DNA of 24,157 nucleotides from Tilletiopsis washingtonensis (Eukaryota > Basidiomycota > Exobasidiomycetes > Entylomatales), in the NCBI RefSeq assembly GCF_003144115.1, contig NW_020312005.1:1-24157 (forward strand), given 5' to 3'. Position numbers and translations under genes: made by a program. Below are positions 1-11,200 of the stretch, piece by piece. Under the pieces are notes generated by a model. It had not been told where the DNA came from and did not search any database. It saw only the letters and a list, made by a program, of their open reading frames with translations. Numbering within the stretch: position 1 is the first letter of the stretch; every line of letters starts with the position of its first letter.

Positions 1-397
1 AAAGCTTAGCAAATTTCAGCATCCCTGGCATCTGGGGGCCTCCACCACCTGCCCAAGTGGTAGTTTCCATCCCTGGTGGGCACCGCCTTGTAACCGCGGC
101 CCACAGCTCGAAGAGGCCCACATTCAGCCGGCCGTCTGCCGAGAGCAGCAGGAGACTGCGCAGCTTGGCGTGTGGGCTCGTGTGCAGCGTGTAGAGCCTG
201 AGCGCCTCAGCCATGTCGTAGCGTGGCGGACGGCGGTGCAGTCTGCCGTGCTCGACGGCGGCATGCCGGAACTCGGCGGCAGCAGGAGCGTCGCTCTCGA
301 CCCAGTTCTCGACGGCGCAGCGCCGCGCACTGAGGAAGCCGAGGGTCCTGAGCTGCGCAAGAAGGCACTCGGCCTGTGCAGCGGCAAGGACATGCAT
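1..397 (-). CDS. Unidentified protein, partial at left edge
   Basis: A minus-strand frame is open from an ATG at 395-397 to the left edge of the window. Down to about position 90 it shows the GC-ending codons seen in the other genes here. The predicted N-terminus looks helical and leucine/alanine-rich, with segments such as AECLLAQLRTLGFL (about residues 9-22), CAVENWVESDAP (28-39) and GRLNVGLFELWAAV (about 87-100). No family was recognised. From about position 90 to 1 the sequence becomes AT-richer and codon use changes. The minus strand there reads TGCTAAGC near the edge, like a branch point, so an intron probably begins near residue 100-120 and the next exon lies outside the window. The frame is also open upstream of the ATG, so the start is uncertain. 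Its stop and most of its length cannot be seen. Confidence 0.5.
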   Translation of the reverse strand, partial: MHVLAAAQAECLLAQLRTLGFLSARRCAVENWVESDAPAAAEFRHAAVEHGRLHRRPPRYDMAEALRLYTLHTSPHAKLRSLLLLSADGRLNVGLFELWAAVTRRCPPGMETTTWAGGGGPQMPGMLKFAKL

Positions 398-1249
398 GTG
401 ACAGACGCGTGGGCTTGGTGTTGCTGCGGCGGAGCGGGTGGTGGTGATGATGCAGCGTGCAGAGAGCTCCACCGCAGCCGCGTGCTGCTGCGCGGGCGAG
501 GCGCGCGGCGCGCGGTCCGGCCCTCTTCCCGCGCGGCGTGCCCGGCCCCAGCCTGCCGCTCTGCGGGAGAGGGGGCGCGCGGCGCGCGCCGCCGCCGATG
601 CCTCTGCCGCCGCGCGAGAGTCTCGCCTCTACTCGACTCTGACACGACTCGCGATGCCCTGCGCTGCTTCCTCACCCGCCACGCCATCCCACCACCATCC
701 CACGCCTTGTGCACGCCGGCCGTCCTCCTGCGCTTCGCCGCCGCTTGCGGTGCGCAGGTCGACTGCTGCAGCCGTGTCCGGCCTGCACCGCCACGCACAC
801 TCCTCGCGGCGCTGCGGCTGCAGGTCGGCGCTTCAGGCCGCCGACCGCAACGGCCTCGCCATGCCGCACGCTGCTCGGCACGGCACCGCCTGCTCGACGT
901 CGCTCGCCCGCCCGCCGCTCTGCACTGGGGCCGCCGCCCGGCCGCTCAGGGCCAGGCGTGCGCGAGGCCAAGGGCGCCCGCTGCTCAGCCCGCTCGAGGC
1001 GCCGTCGGCGCGCCGCATCCCTCCGCCACTCGCCGTGTGTCACCGCTTTGCCTGCACATGCTCGCCACGTATGCCAGTGCGCGAGCCAACATCGCACGCC
1101 GCTCTGTATCGTGCACCGCCGCCCGTCGCCGACCAGCATGCTTGAGAGCCGCTCACTCGGCGCGTGGAATACAAATGAGCATTTTCTCCCCCTCCCTCCT
1201 GCCTCTGCTCGGCAGCACCCTGATCGTCTACTGCGGCGCCGCTTCGCGC
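398..1249. other. Intergenic region between partial gene and RNase H2A gene
   Basis: No gene was recognised in this stretch. It should hold the promoter of the partial gene to the left and the 3' flank of the RNase H2A gene to the right, since both are on the minus strand. About 430-1130 is very GC-rich and low in complexity, with many GCGCGGC and GCCGCC runs. Several long open frames cross it on both strands, but their products are arginine-, alanine- and proline-rich without domains, as expected where stop codons are rare. A less GC-rich pyrimidine-rich patch at about 1165-1205 lies in the RNase H2A 3' flank. Confidence 0.6.
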
Positions 1250-2514
1250 TCAGAGCGCCGCCACGCTGAGCAGCCCGAGATCGCGCGACAGGCGTGAGCG
1301 GTCCTTCTCCATCGTGACTGTCGCTCGTGCCTCGAGCGCCGCAGTCGGAGCCAGGTTGCCGCCCGTCGCGCTGCCGCCCTTGGGAGCGGCAGCGAAGAAG
1401 CGTGCAATGGGAGTGGGCTCGTCGTTCCACTTGACGGCGTAGCCCTTCTTCGCGCCGGCAGAAGGAGGAATCGTGCATGTTGCCGACTCGACAGCCGAGG
1501 CAGGACGTTTGAGAGGCACCTTCTCCTCGAGCAATGTCTTGATGGTCGCCCAGCTGAAGCGCACGATGCCCGGCCAGCCAAAGACGGCGTCGAGCGTTCT
1601 CGTGAGGTATGCCACCGTCCGTGGATCGCCAGGATAGCCACTGCCCGTCTCCCAGAAGCCGTCGGGCGTGCCCTTGACGTCCTCGGCGTACAGCCAGCCT
1701 TCCATGGCCGCATCGCGCGTCGTCTTGGCGGCGATGGATGCAGCGCCGACGATGGGGAACAAAGCGTCGGCCTTGGAAGTGACGGTCCACTCGATGTGCT
1801 TTGGGAAATGAGAGGAGAGCAGGCGCTTGTAGGCTGCCGGGTCGCCGACTGTGTCGACGTAGATCTGCCACCAGTGCTCAGCGCATGCGGCCGCTCCGCT
1901 TGTTCCCCTGGACAGACTCACGTGCACCAGATTGACACCCTGGGCGAGCACGTCCTGGATGAGACTGACGGTAGCGTCTGTAGACTGGGCATTGAGATTC
2001 ACAGGTCGTCGACGCAGCATGCCGGCACTGATGTCCTGCGGCGCGAGACTGCGGATGGCCCAGCCTAGCTCGTGGGGATAGGCCTGCAGCGAGGAGAGGA
2101 GGACGTCGCGACGCTCCGCGGTGAGTGCCTTGGAGTCTGCAGGGAACGTTGCGTCAGGCGTTGGCGACGCCAGAGCAGAGCACGAGCAGAGGTTTACCTG
2201 CGAAGCCGACGTCGCGCAGGCCGCCCTGCTCGAGGTCATGAAAGGCAAGCGGGCAGTATGCGATGCCATAGACGAGCGGTCCTGCGCAACAGCGATTCAG
2301 CGACCAGGCACGGGTGCGCCCGCTGCACGGCGCACGACTCACCAAGCACCGGACCCCTGCCCGCCTCATCCACGCCCAGCACACACGGCTCACTCGCACA
2401 GCGAGAGGGCAAGGGCGAGGCATAGGAGTAGGACTGCTGCTGCGCTGTTTGCGGCACGCTCGGCACGCGCAGCGAGGAAGGGCCGGCGGCGTCGGAGGAG
2501 GAGGAGAGCGTCAT
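1250..2514 (-). CDS. RNH201: Ribonuclease H2 catalytic subunit A (type 2 RNase H)
   Basis: This is the catalytic subunit of nuclear RNase H2, which cuts the RNA strand of RNA/DNA hybrids and starts removal of single ribonucleotides from DNA. Four exons are deduced: 2343-2514, 2198-2281, 1922-2136 and 1250-1864, giving 361 residues. Introns are 61, 61 and 57 nt. The hallmark [12 protein letters not shown] spans the first splice junction. By analogy with eukaryotic H2A the catalytic acidic residues are D49, E50, D161 (in YVDTVG) and D190 (in KADALFP), and the conserved tyrosine is Y234 in [20 protein letters not shown] follows at about 251-262. The first 40 residues are a Ser-rich, poorly conserved tail. 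A C-terminal tail from about 275 contains IARFFAA (310-316), which resembles a PCNA-interacting (PIP-like) motif. ATG 2514 was chosen because it lies next to the conserved core. An in-frame upstream ATG would add only low-complexity sequence. Confidence 0.95.
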
Positions 2515-3310
2515 GAGAAGAAGGACACGCGTGGACGAGGGAGGAGGCGAGAGGGAGAGGGCAACGCAGCGGGAGAGGCAAGGGGGTGGAGGTGAGAGCG
2601 AGAGAGCAACACGCGCCAAGCTTCGCGCGTCGCATGGCGGCCGCGGCGGCCGCGGCGTTCAAGCGCGGCGGCCGCGGAGCAGAGCCGCCACGCCAGATCT
2701 CGGCGCGGCCTTGGCGCGCGGCTTGGCTCGCTCTCTCGCGCGCCCGACCGCGCCGCTGCCATGCGGCACCTCTCGCGCTCTCACCGCACACGTCGGTCCG
2801 TCAGAATCCTGGTCGCCGCGCTGGCGCCCTGCCCGGCGGCGCTGCGCTGTGGCCGTCGCACCGCCCAAGGCACGCTAGCTGCCAGCCACCGCGTCAGCGT
2901 CCCACGGTACACGACGGCATCGCCTGCGGCGCCTCTCGGCGCTGCGGTACATCATGCGCCGCTCAGACAGCCGCCTGGCGTTCAGACGTCGCTGCCTGGC
3001 GAGCGCACAGATGGAGAGGACCTACCGCCGCTGCACGCCGCCGCGGCACGGCGCCGAGCCAAGCCTTGTGCGCTGCGCCGGCGGGGCGCCGCAGCCAGTC
3101 GTCCGTCTATCGCAGCCGTCTCCCCGCACGGCACCACGAGGACACCGCACCGACGCCAAGTGGGTCCCGCTCTTATCGAGCGCACACACGACTCGTGTGA
3201 GCGCAAGCGGGCCCTTGCCAAGAACGGGGCGCAGGGGATGTGAGTGGCTCAAAAGGCGGTGCTCGATGCACAAGGCGACCGCTCTCGTCACACTCTTACT
3301 CTTCTCCAGC
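2515..3310. promoter_or_regulatory. Divergent intergenic region, RNase H2A (-) / amino-acid transporter (+)
   Basis: This roughly 0.8-kb region separates two genes transcribed away from each other, so it should contain both promoters. From about 2484 to 2612 the plus strand is purine-rich. On the minus strand this is a CT-rich tract around the RNase H2A start, as is common in fungal promoters. GC-palindromic runs of GGCGGCCGC occur at about 2636-2677. One GATA-factor core (CTTATC, the complement of GATAAG) sits at 3172-3177, about 135 bp upstream of the transporter ATG. A single hexamer is weak evidence for nitrogen control. No TATA box or further gene was recognised. Confidence 0.45.
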
Positions 3311-4939
3311 ATGCAGCGCTCACCGCCCTCACAATCCTCCGCATCCGACGTCGAGGCGCCCGCGTCCGACGTCGAGGTGCCCGCCCCGCACGCCGCCGCG
3401 CCCAAGGAGAAGCGCGACAGCGGCGTCGTCGAGACGGTCGGCTATTCCGCCGCCGGCGCCATTGCCTCCGACGAGGAGGGCATGTTCGGCGGCGACGGCT
3501 CGTTCCGCACGCTCGGCCGCTGGGAGACGGCCGTCGTGCTCTTCACCAACCAGGTCGGCCTCGGCATCCTGTCGCTGCCCAACGCGCTGCGCATCCTCGG
3601 CATCGTGCCCGGCGTCATCGCCATCATCGGGTGAGCACATGCGCAGGCGCTGGACACGGGACACCGCTGACGCCGCACACGCAGCATCGGCCTTCTGAGC
3701 ACGTACACGGCGTACGAGCTGCTGCAGTACTGGCGCGCGCACCCGCACGTGCTCAACCTCGTCGACATGGCCAAGGTCCTCGGCGGCCGCCCGCTGCAGA
3801 TCGTCGTCGGCGTCTCTTTCGTGCTCAACTTTGCGTTGACATGCGCCTCGGCGGGTGTGACGCTGAGCATCGCCCTCAACACAATCTCGGAGCACGCCGC
3901 GTGCACTGTGCTGTGGATTGGCCTCGTGATGCTCGTCTGCTGGGCGCTCTGTCTGCCACGGACCTTCAAATTTGTCGCCAAGGTCGGGATCCCGTCGACG
4001 GTGAGCTGCGCAGCTCCGCACAGGTGCTGCTGGTCCTGACCTGAACCGCTGCTAGGTGTCGATTGTTGCCGCCGTGCTCATCACGACGATCGGCCTCGGC
4101 GTGACGGGCCCGCAAGGCCAGCCGCCCGGATGGGAGCCGGAGATTGTCGTCGCGGGCAACCCGACGTTCCGCCAGGGCCTCTCGGCGTGCCTGAACATTG
4201 CGTACGCCTACGCCGGCAACTCGGGCTTCGTGTCGGTGTTCACCGAGATGCGCGACCCCTCGCGCGACTTCGTTCCGGCCCTCACGATCCTGCAGCTTGC
4301 GTCGATCTCGCTGTACGTCGTGATTGCGATTGCAATCTACTGCCTTGCTGGCGACCTCGTCACCTCGCCGGCGCTCGGCTCGGCCTCGGTGACGGTCGCC
4401 AAGGTCGCCTACGGCATCGCACTGCCGGCGCTGCTCGCGACGGGCGTCGTCTTCGGTGGGTGGTCTGTCGAGGCAGAGTGCTGCGCACCGCTGACGCTCC
4501 ATCTGCAGCACACTGCGCCATCAAGTACATGTACGTCGTCGCCCTGCAGGCGCAGCACGCCACCCACGAGGCGACTCGCAACACGAGGCGCTCCTGGGCT
4601 ACCTGGGTCGGCTGCGCCTCGGCGTTCTGGATCGTCGCGTTTGTCCTCTGCAACGCCATCCCCGCCTTTTCGAGCATCCTCGACGTCTCCTCGGCGCTCT
4701 TCATCGCGTGGTTCACCTTTGGCATCTCGGCCGTCTTCTACTTCGACCGCCTGCGCACGCGCAAGACGTGGTCAAGGTGGGACAAGGGCCTGCTAATTCC
4801 CCTCAATGCCGTCATCATTTGCATCGCGCTTTTCATGAACGGCGCGGGCATGTGGGTCGCTGTCGTCGGCCTGCAAGAGGTGTTCAGCCAGCCGGGCGTC
4901 GAGGGCCCCTTCACCTGCGCGGACAACTCGCTCTTCTAG
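3311..4939 (+). CDS. Neutral amino-acid transporter, MTR-like (AAAP family)
   Basis: This is a polytopic membrane permease of the amino acid/auxin permease family (Aa_trans), closest in recalled motifs to fungal MTR-type neutral amino-acid transporters. Four exons are deduced: 3311-3630, 3685-4000, 4056-4455 and 4509-4939 (introns 54, 55 and 53 nt), giving 488 residues. The soluble N-terminus carries a repeated ASDVEAP/ASDVEVP peptide (about 11-24). The first membrane segment has TNQVGLGILSLPNAL (79-93). Later hallmarks are LNIAYAYAGNSGFVSVFTEM, then DLVTSPALGSASVTVAKVAYGIALP, both divided here by exon context but matching the family order, and finally CAIKYMYV after the third intron. About ten or eleven hydrophobic segments follow one another. 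ATG 3311 was chosen, and an in-frame ATG at 3266 would add 15 hydrophobic residues. Plasma or vacuolar membrane location cannot be told from the sequence. Confidence 0.9.
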
Positions 4940-4971
4940 ATTCTTCCTGTATACCAGCCGTGCGTCGTGTC

Positions 4972-5013
4972 ATGTCATGCATTCCCAATGGCTAGCACGA
5001 GTGCCGGGGCCTC
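4972..5013. repeat. Dispersed 42-bp element, copy 1
   Basis: This 42-bp segment matches 11303-11344 at 40 of 42 positions in the same orientation. The shared core includes TAGCACGAGTGCCGGGGCCT. It starts 33 bp after the stop codon of the amino-acid transporter and lies about 210 bp beyond the stop of the oppositely oriented LrgA-LrgB gene, so it falls in the 3' flank of both. No similarity extends into either coding region. Confidence 0.85.
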
Positions 5014-5222
5014 CTCCGTCGCGTCTCATCTCCATCGTCTCAGTGGCTTGCTGATCGTGTGCGCTCGCGCGCAGTCGGTCTCTCGCACGCTTGCCTTTGG
5101 CTACAGATGACCACGTCGCTATTGGCAGATGTCTAGGGCGCGGCGCGGACCCGCGGTGATGCAGTAAAAGTACAAGGGAGATGAAGTGTGACGGGCAAGG
5201 AACGAAGTGGTAACGAGTGGGC

Positions 5223-8211
5223 TCAGGCAGCCAGGCTCTGAACGAGCTGAACGACGGGCGGAATGGCAGTGGCGATGAGGAGCATCGCGCCAAAGCTGCA
5301 GGGTAAGGAGGTTAGCGAATGCTCGTGTGCGGAGCGGACGACGAGAGACTCACATGATGAAGCAGAGGCTGGCAAGCGCGAGCTGGCGCGGCTTGGAGAT
5401 GAGCGACGAGGCGCCGATGGCACCGGCCGTGCTGCCCATGGTGATGCCGACGACCATGTCGTCGGTGACGCGCAGCCAGCGGAACACGGGCTCCTTGACG
5501 ATGGCGTAGATGACGCCCGTGACGACGACGAGAATAACGGTGATCGACTGGTCGGCGCCGATGTTCGTCGCCAGCTCGATGGCGAGCGGCGTCGACATGA
5601 AGCGCGCGGCAAAGGCGAGCGAGTGGACGCGGTTCATGCCCATGAGGTAGGCGAGGTAGGGCCAGACAAAGAGCGACAGCGCCGCGCACGGCAGCAGCGC
5701 GCAGAGCATGCGCCAGAAGTTGGCCTTGAGGTCCTTGCGGTAGCGGTACATCGGCACCGCGAGCGACACGACGCCGGCGTCGAGCGTGCTGAAGAGGATG
5801 TCGCCGGCGCCCGGGATCGGGCCGCTGTAGCCCTGCAGCGACCAGAGCACCGTGTACTTGGCGTCGCGCGAGTAGTAGGCCAGCGTCTCCTTGATGCTCA
5901 GCCCGCGCATGGCGCCAAAGGCCCAGATGATGAGCACCGTCGCCAGACTCGTGCTGAGGATCGGGTGCAGGAAGCGGCGGATCTTCGGCGGCACGATGGT
6001 GATGGCGGCAAGGAAGGTGAGCAAGTTGATGCCGAGGAAGAGGGGCAGCGCGATGTCGGCCGCGAACCAGAGCGGAATGCCGATGAGGAAGACGAGGAAG
6101 TAGAACGCCGGCGTGATGAGATCGCCGAACCACGACGCGAGGCGCTCGACGGCGTCCTCCTCGTCGTCGCTGCACTCGCTCGCCGCGTCGTCGTGGTTGT
6201 CGGCCGGCTGCTGCTCGACGTTGCTCTTCTGCAGCGCGAGCTTGTTGGCCGAGTGCTTCGAGTCGAGGGCGTAGAGCGTCGCGCCGCCGCTGCTCATCTC
6301 CGAGCCGCGGCGGTCGAGCGCCTCGCCGTTGCTGTACATCAGCGACTGGCGGCGCGAGTTGTTGGCCGTCGTCGTGGCCGAGGCCGACGGGCTCGTCGAC
6401 TCCTCGCGCACCACATCGATCTCCGACGGCCCGTTCTCGGCGCGGCGGAACGAGGCAGCGGTGGGCAGGTGCAACTCAAAGGCGACGGAGGCCATCGAGG
6501 GCATCTGCGGCGTCGGCAGCGGGCTCGGGAAGCGGTACTCGGCGGAGGAGAAGCGGCCGGACGTCGGTGCGAGCGAAGACTGCGCGACGCTCGACGGCAG
6601 TGCCGGTGTCTGCTTGTCGACCATGTCGGGCTCGCCGTCGGCGCCCGAGCTGCCGGGGCGCTTGCCGCTGCCGGAACTGCCGGGACGTTTGATGTTGCCA
6701 AGGAAGCTCGTGCCGGCGCGGCTGAGCGTCGACGGGCGGGCGCTGTGCGCCTCTCCGGCACTGCCAGGACGGCCAGCACTGACCGGACGGCCGGCGCTGC
6801 TCGGGCGGCTGGCACTGCCGGGGCGGCGCGAGTCGCGCGTGCGCGAGCGGGAACGAGCCGAACGCGGCTCGCCGTCGCGGTGCTCGCGGCGGCCCTCGCG
6901 GTCGTGGTGGTGGTGGTGGCGATGGTGCGGGTGGCTGAAGTACGAGACGTCGGAGCGCGGGCTGAAGTTGCCAAACGACATGGCCGAGTCGGCCGACGTG
7001 ACGAACGGCTCGCCCTGCTGGCGTGCCTGCTCCATGATGACGGCGTCCATGTGGCGCTGCTCGTCCTCCTCGATGGCCATATTGACGTGCGCGACGGGCG
7101 CCGTGACGGTGGCAGTGATGCCGGCGAGGCCGCTGGCGACGGCGCCGAGGCGGCTGCCGCCCGAGAAGGCGACGCCCTTCTCGAACTCGAGGCCGGCCAG
7201 CGTCGCCGTGCTGCCGCGGCGGGCGGCGTCGTGCATCGTGGCCGTGCTGCCGCGCCGGCTGGCCTCGACGGCGCTGTTGCGGCGCGAGCGCACGATCTCC
7301 TTGCGCTTCGCCTCCCACTTGGCCGCCTGGCGCCGCGCCTTGAGGTCCTCGGGCAGCGTCCAGAGCCAGTTGATGCCGCGTGTGAAGTACACGGGCAGCA
7401 CAAAGGCGAGGATCTGCGTTGCGGCGAACCAGCCGATGATCAGGCCGATCTCCTTGCCGTCGATGATCTCGCGAGCGGGAATTAGCACGAAGGACGGCGT
7501 GAACATTACCGACATGTTGCGAAGGCAAAAGTCGCAAGGAGGTGCGAGCAGCTTCATGCACGGCTCGATGAAGCGCTTGCTCCTGCGCTGCGGCTTCTCG
7601 CTCTGCTGCTCGGCGTCGTCCTGGCGTGCGCCGGGGAAGCGCGATGAGAGCCAGTCGAGGAGCAGCAGGAAGACGAAGAGGCTGAATGCAGCAATCACGG
7701 CAGCCGGGAAGCGGAACGGCGCGGCCTGCATGCCGAGGTTGATCGCCCATGTGAAGACGAGCAGGCTCATTACGCCGAGCGGCACATGCACCCAGGCGGT
7801 GAAGAGATGCCGCCGCTGGCGCTGCCATGTCTGTGGAGAGCGGGGTCAGCGGTGTGGGAGAGAGGCGCTGCGATGTGCACGCACCAGGTACGCGGCCTCG
7901 CGCACGTCGCCGAAGCCACGGATGCGGTCCTCGGAGCAGCACGAGCTGGCGCTGGAGCCGGCCGGTGGTGACTGCGCCGGCTGCGTCGGCGGCGGCGTCT
8001 GCTTCTCGACGTCGCCAGTGGCCGCAGGTGCGTCGGCGCTGGCGCTGCCAAGGTTCGGCGAGTTGTTCATGGTGGCCGTGGGCGACTGCTGCGCCGACAC
8101 GTTGCTGAGCGGTGCGGCGGCGACGGTGTCGATGGTGAGCGAGCGGGCGCGCGTCACGACGGGCGCCGGCACGGCGATGGCCGGCGTCTGCGCATCAGAC
8201 GGAGCGCTCAT
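5223..8211 (-). CDS. LrgA-LrgB fusion membrane protein, plastidal glycolate/glycerate translocator-like
   Basis: Three exons are deduced: 7885-8211, 5354-7830 and 5223-5295 (introns 54 and 58 nt), giving 958 residues. Residues 1-109 are Ser/Pro/Ala-rich and soluble. Residues about 120-275 hold several membrane segments resembling LrgA, including MSVMFTPSFVLIPAREI. About 300-672 is a long hydrophilic insert with two RRGSTAT motifs, a histidine tract (HHRHHHHH), repeated RPGSAS/RPVSAG/RPGSSG peptides and an acidic end. Residues about 673-955 form a LrgB-like domain with YSGPIPGAGDIL, FMSTPLAIELATNIGADQ and GITMGSTAGAIGASSLI. The same LrgA-then-LrgB order is known in plant PLGG1, which exchanges glycolate and glycerate across the chloroplast envelope. 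Bacterial LrgAB/CidAB affect autolysis and pyruvate uptake. The fungal substrate and membrane are unknown. An in-frame TAG 30 bp before ATG 8211 supports this start unless there is an upstream intron. Confidence 0.9.
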
Positions 8212-11200
8212 GACGACGGAGACGGCGGCCGCGGCGGCGAGCTAGGGTGAGAAGAAGAGAGACGAGTGGGTGTGGAGCAGGCGTCGGGACGCGTCCCCGG
8301 CGCTGGTGTAGGGCTTGATATGCGTGGCGAGAGTCGTGAACGAGAGGCAAGCGGGTTGAGGATGCGGCGGCGGTGGAGAAGAGAGACGGGGCTACTGATG
8401 CGGAGACGGGCGTGGGCATCTGGCGATGGCGAGCCGTTGCGATGCGTCTATATGAACGAACGGCCGGGGCCAAGGCCTGCCCCATCGAGCAAGCGCAGGC
8501 ACGGCGCCGCCTCGGCGCCCTCTTGCTGTGCCGGCCTGCCCAGCGGCACCTCATGTGATGCTGCATGGACCGGAGCGGTGCTGCGGCGGCGGCGTCTCGA
8601 TGTGCTCCTCTCACACCACCATCGCTGCAATCGCGAGAGGCGGCGGAGAGGTGAACTGCAGCGTGCGGGCGTGCGCCTCTCTGCACTGCCATGGTGCCCG
8701 TTTGTGCCCGACGCGGCGCCTTGGCTACAGTAAGTGAATGCTCTGGCAGCCCGGCACTCGGCGGCTGGGCCCCTGATGCGTGAGATCTGCTAATCCGGGC
8801 CGCCCGAGTGACGACGGCGGCGGCACTTGGCTGTGGGCGCGGCGCGGGCGCAGCTCATCTCGCCCTCCGAGGGGTGCGCGAGAGGACGACGCATGCGCAC
8901 CGGGCGGTGCTCCGACTCTCCAGCAGCGAGCGCGCTAGTGTGCGTGACCGGAGGCTGGCCTGGCTTGGCAGCGGCCGCTGCGCATGCGTGACGGTGCGGT
9001 GCGGCGTGCTGCGTCGGCGGAGGGCGATAAGGCGGTGCAGCGCTGGCGGGCGGGCGGCGGTGGCGGTGCGGCGGCGGTGAGGCAAGCAAGCGCTGCCGCC
9101 GGCGCGCCAGCCTGCAGCTCGGCGGCACGCGGCGGCAGGAGAGCTGCACGCTGAGGAGCGCTGCCGTGCTGGCGGCAACGTGCGCCAGCCCCCAGAGAGG
9201 GGCACCGCGCCAGCGCCAGATGCAGAGCGGCAGCACGCTCCCGAGACTCGCACCGCCGCTGCCTGTTGCACGCCAGGCAGAGCCGCCGGCGCCCGGCGAC
9301 TTGGAGATCTCACTCTGCTCAGCCTCGGGCCCGCGAAAATAGCACGGGCAACGCGCGCGAGGGCGGCGCCGCAAGCGGAGTGCGCCGCCGCAGCGTCACC
9401 TCGCACCGCTCCCGACCCTCCGCTTTCCGCAGCGCGCGAACGTGCGGCGCCCGCCCCCAGGGGCCCGCCTGTGTGTCGCACAGCGCCCTCACTGTGCCGC
9501 CTGCGGGCGCCACATGCGCGCTCCTGCTCCTGTGGCTGGCGTCGGTGCCGCAAGAAGCTGCGATACTCAAGCAACAGGGGCAAAGCGCACGGCGTCTCTG
9601 CGCCGCTCAGGGGCCGGCTGCGCCCGCGAGGGTACCTGCTGCCTCCAAATAGCGCCTGCGATGCTCCCGGCCAGCGCCCAGGGCAACCTGCTGCATGCGT
9701 GATGGCCACGCACACCATTCTGTGCCTCCAGCAGGGCCCCCTCTCGGGAGGAGCGCACGCGCCGCGCCAAGACCGCACGAGGGCGCTAAGCGTCGCGGGC
9801 ACGGGCGGCATGAAGAGACGCCGCCGCCGCCGGTGCTCAGCATTCAGCGTCAGCGCATTCCAGCGAAGTCTTGGGGACAGCGCTCCCGCTCCGCTCCCGT
9901 GCTGTCTGCGCTGGCCGGCGTGCTGCACAAGGCGACCCTGTGTGTGCTAGCGCAGGAGCCGCGTGCGGCGGGCAAGCCGGACCGGAGGCTCCCAGAGCAA
10001 GCGCTGCTGTCAGCGATCTCGCCAGCGCGCTGAGCAGGAAAGGCGCCGCCGCCGGCTTCGGTGCACCACGAGGGCCAGCTTCTTTGGCCTCGTCATCGTT
10101 TCCCTCGCACGGCCATCGGGCCACCGCCTCTCGTCCTGCCAAGCCCATCAGCGCGCGCTGTCCTCATCTGGCGCGTTCCGTTTGTTCCTCGAGCGCCCCT
10201 GGCGCGCCACATCTCGTTCACGTCACCCTTCATTCGCACATGCACAACGTGCGCCTCATCGCCGCCGCCGGACAAACGGCGGACAGGCTTCGGAGCTATT
10301 TTCCAAGCCCCGCAAGAGAGGCTCCCGCCTGCTGAATGCTGCGCTTGTCCGACCCTTGCGGATGAATGCTGGCTCGCCGACGCACATGCACAGGCTGCAG
10401 CCGGGACCGGCGACTCGCTGGTGCTGCGGTGACAGCGGCTGCGGCGCAGATGCAGTAGTGCGGCGCACAGCATCGACGGGCGCCAGGAGGCGTGCTCGAG
10501 GCGCAGAAGCTTCGGCGCTGCTGCGGCCGGCCTCGTGGGTGCGTGCTAGCGCCGTCGCCCGCTCTTGGCACCGGCGCGCGTGGCTTGCGCTAACGCCGCG
10601 CGTGCTGCCGCATCTGCCAAATCTCGTGCGATGCCGGCATGGCGACAGCGATGGTGCGCAGCCCGAGGCAGCTCCCGCGGCGCCCCCGAGGCGGTGCGCA
10701 CACGTCAGCCCAGCGAGCGCCGCCGACCGCCGGCGCATCGTGCCGTCGGGGCCCGCGCAGGCAGCGCTCCAAGCTGTGCTTCAGCACCGCCCACGCTGCA
10801 CCCTTGCTGTGCCACCTGTCACACCCCGGCGTGCTCCGAGGTCAGGCCAGCGGGTGCCGCCAGACACCCGTGCGTCGCAGCTCGGCGCGGTCGCCGAGTC
10901 AAGGTGTGCAGGCCGTGCCGCCGGCGAAACGGGGCTCTCGCTCCAACGCGCCATTCTCGCATGGTGGAGCCCCGCATCCAGCGCGCATGGAGGACTCACA
11001 GGCAGGAATGCCCGACGCCGAGCGCAGAGAACGAGCAAGAAGGAATCTGCGTGCCCGCTGCGTTGCTCTCAGCGCTCGCCACCTCTATCGCGCCGGCTCT
11101 CGGCGTCCATTGCGCATTCTCTCGACGACACAGCCATGACTGCCCGCACGAGCAGCTGGCTGGTTGAGACGGCAGCAAATGCTGGTACCAGCATCACGCA

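Noticed and set aside
672-1871. 399-codon minus-strand open frame overlapping the end of RNase H2A
   Set aside because: It runs in a different frame over confirmed RNase H2A exons and continues into low-complexity sequence without motifs.
2236-2619. Upstream in-frame ATG at 2619 as the RNase H2A start
   Set aside because: It would add a low-complexity Leu/Ser/Pro stretch. The ATG at 2514 already gives a full conserved core with a short variable tail.
5263-8245. Very long plus-strand open frames (740 and 638 codons) antisense to the LrgA-LrgB gene
   Set aside because: The minus-strand frame has membrane segments, LrgB motifs and clean splice junctions. The plus frames give Arg/Ala-rich or Ser/Arg-rich products without domains and are mirror effects of strong GC codon bias.
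11179-11194. 16-bp perfect palindrome ATGCTGGTACCAGCAT
   Set aside because: In GC-rich DNA of this length about one such palindrome is expected by chance, and there is no second copy.
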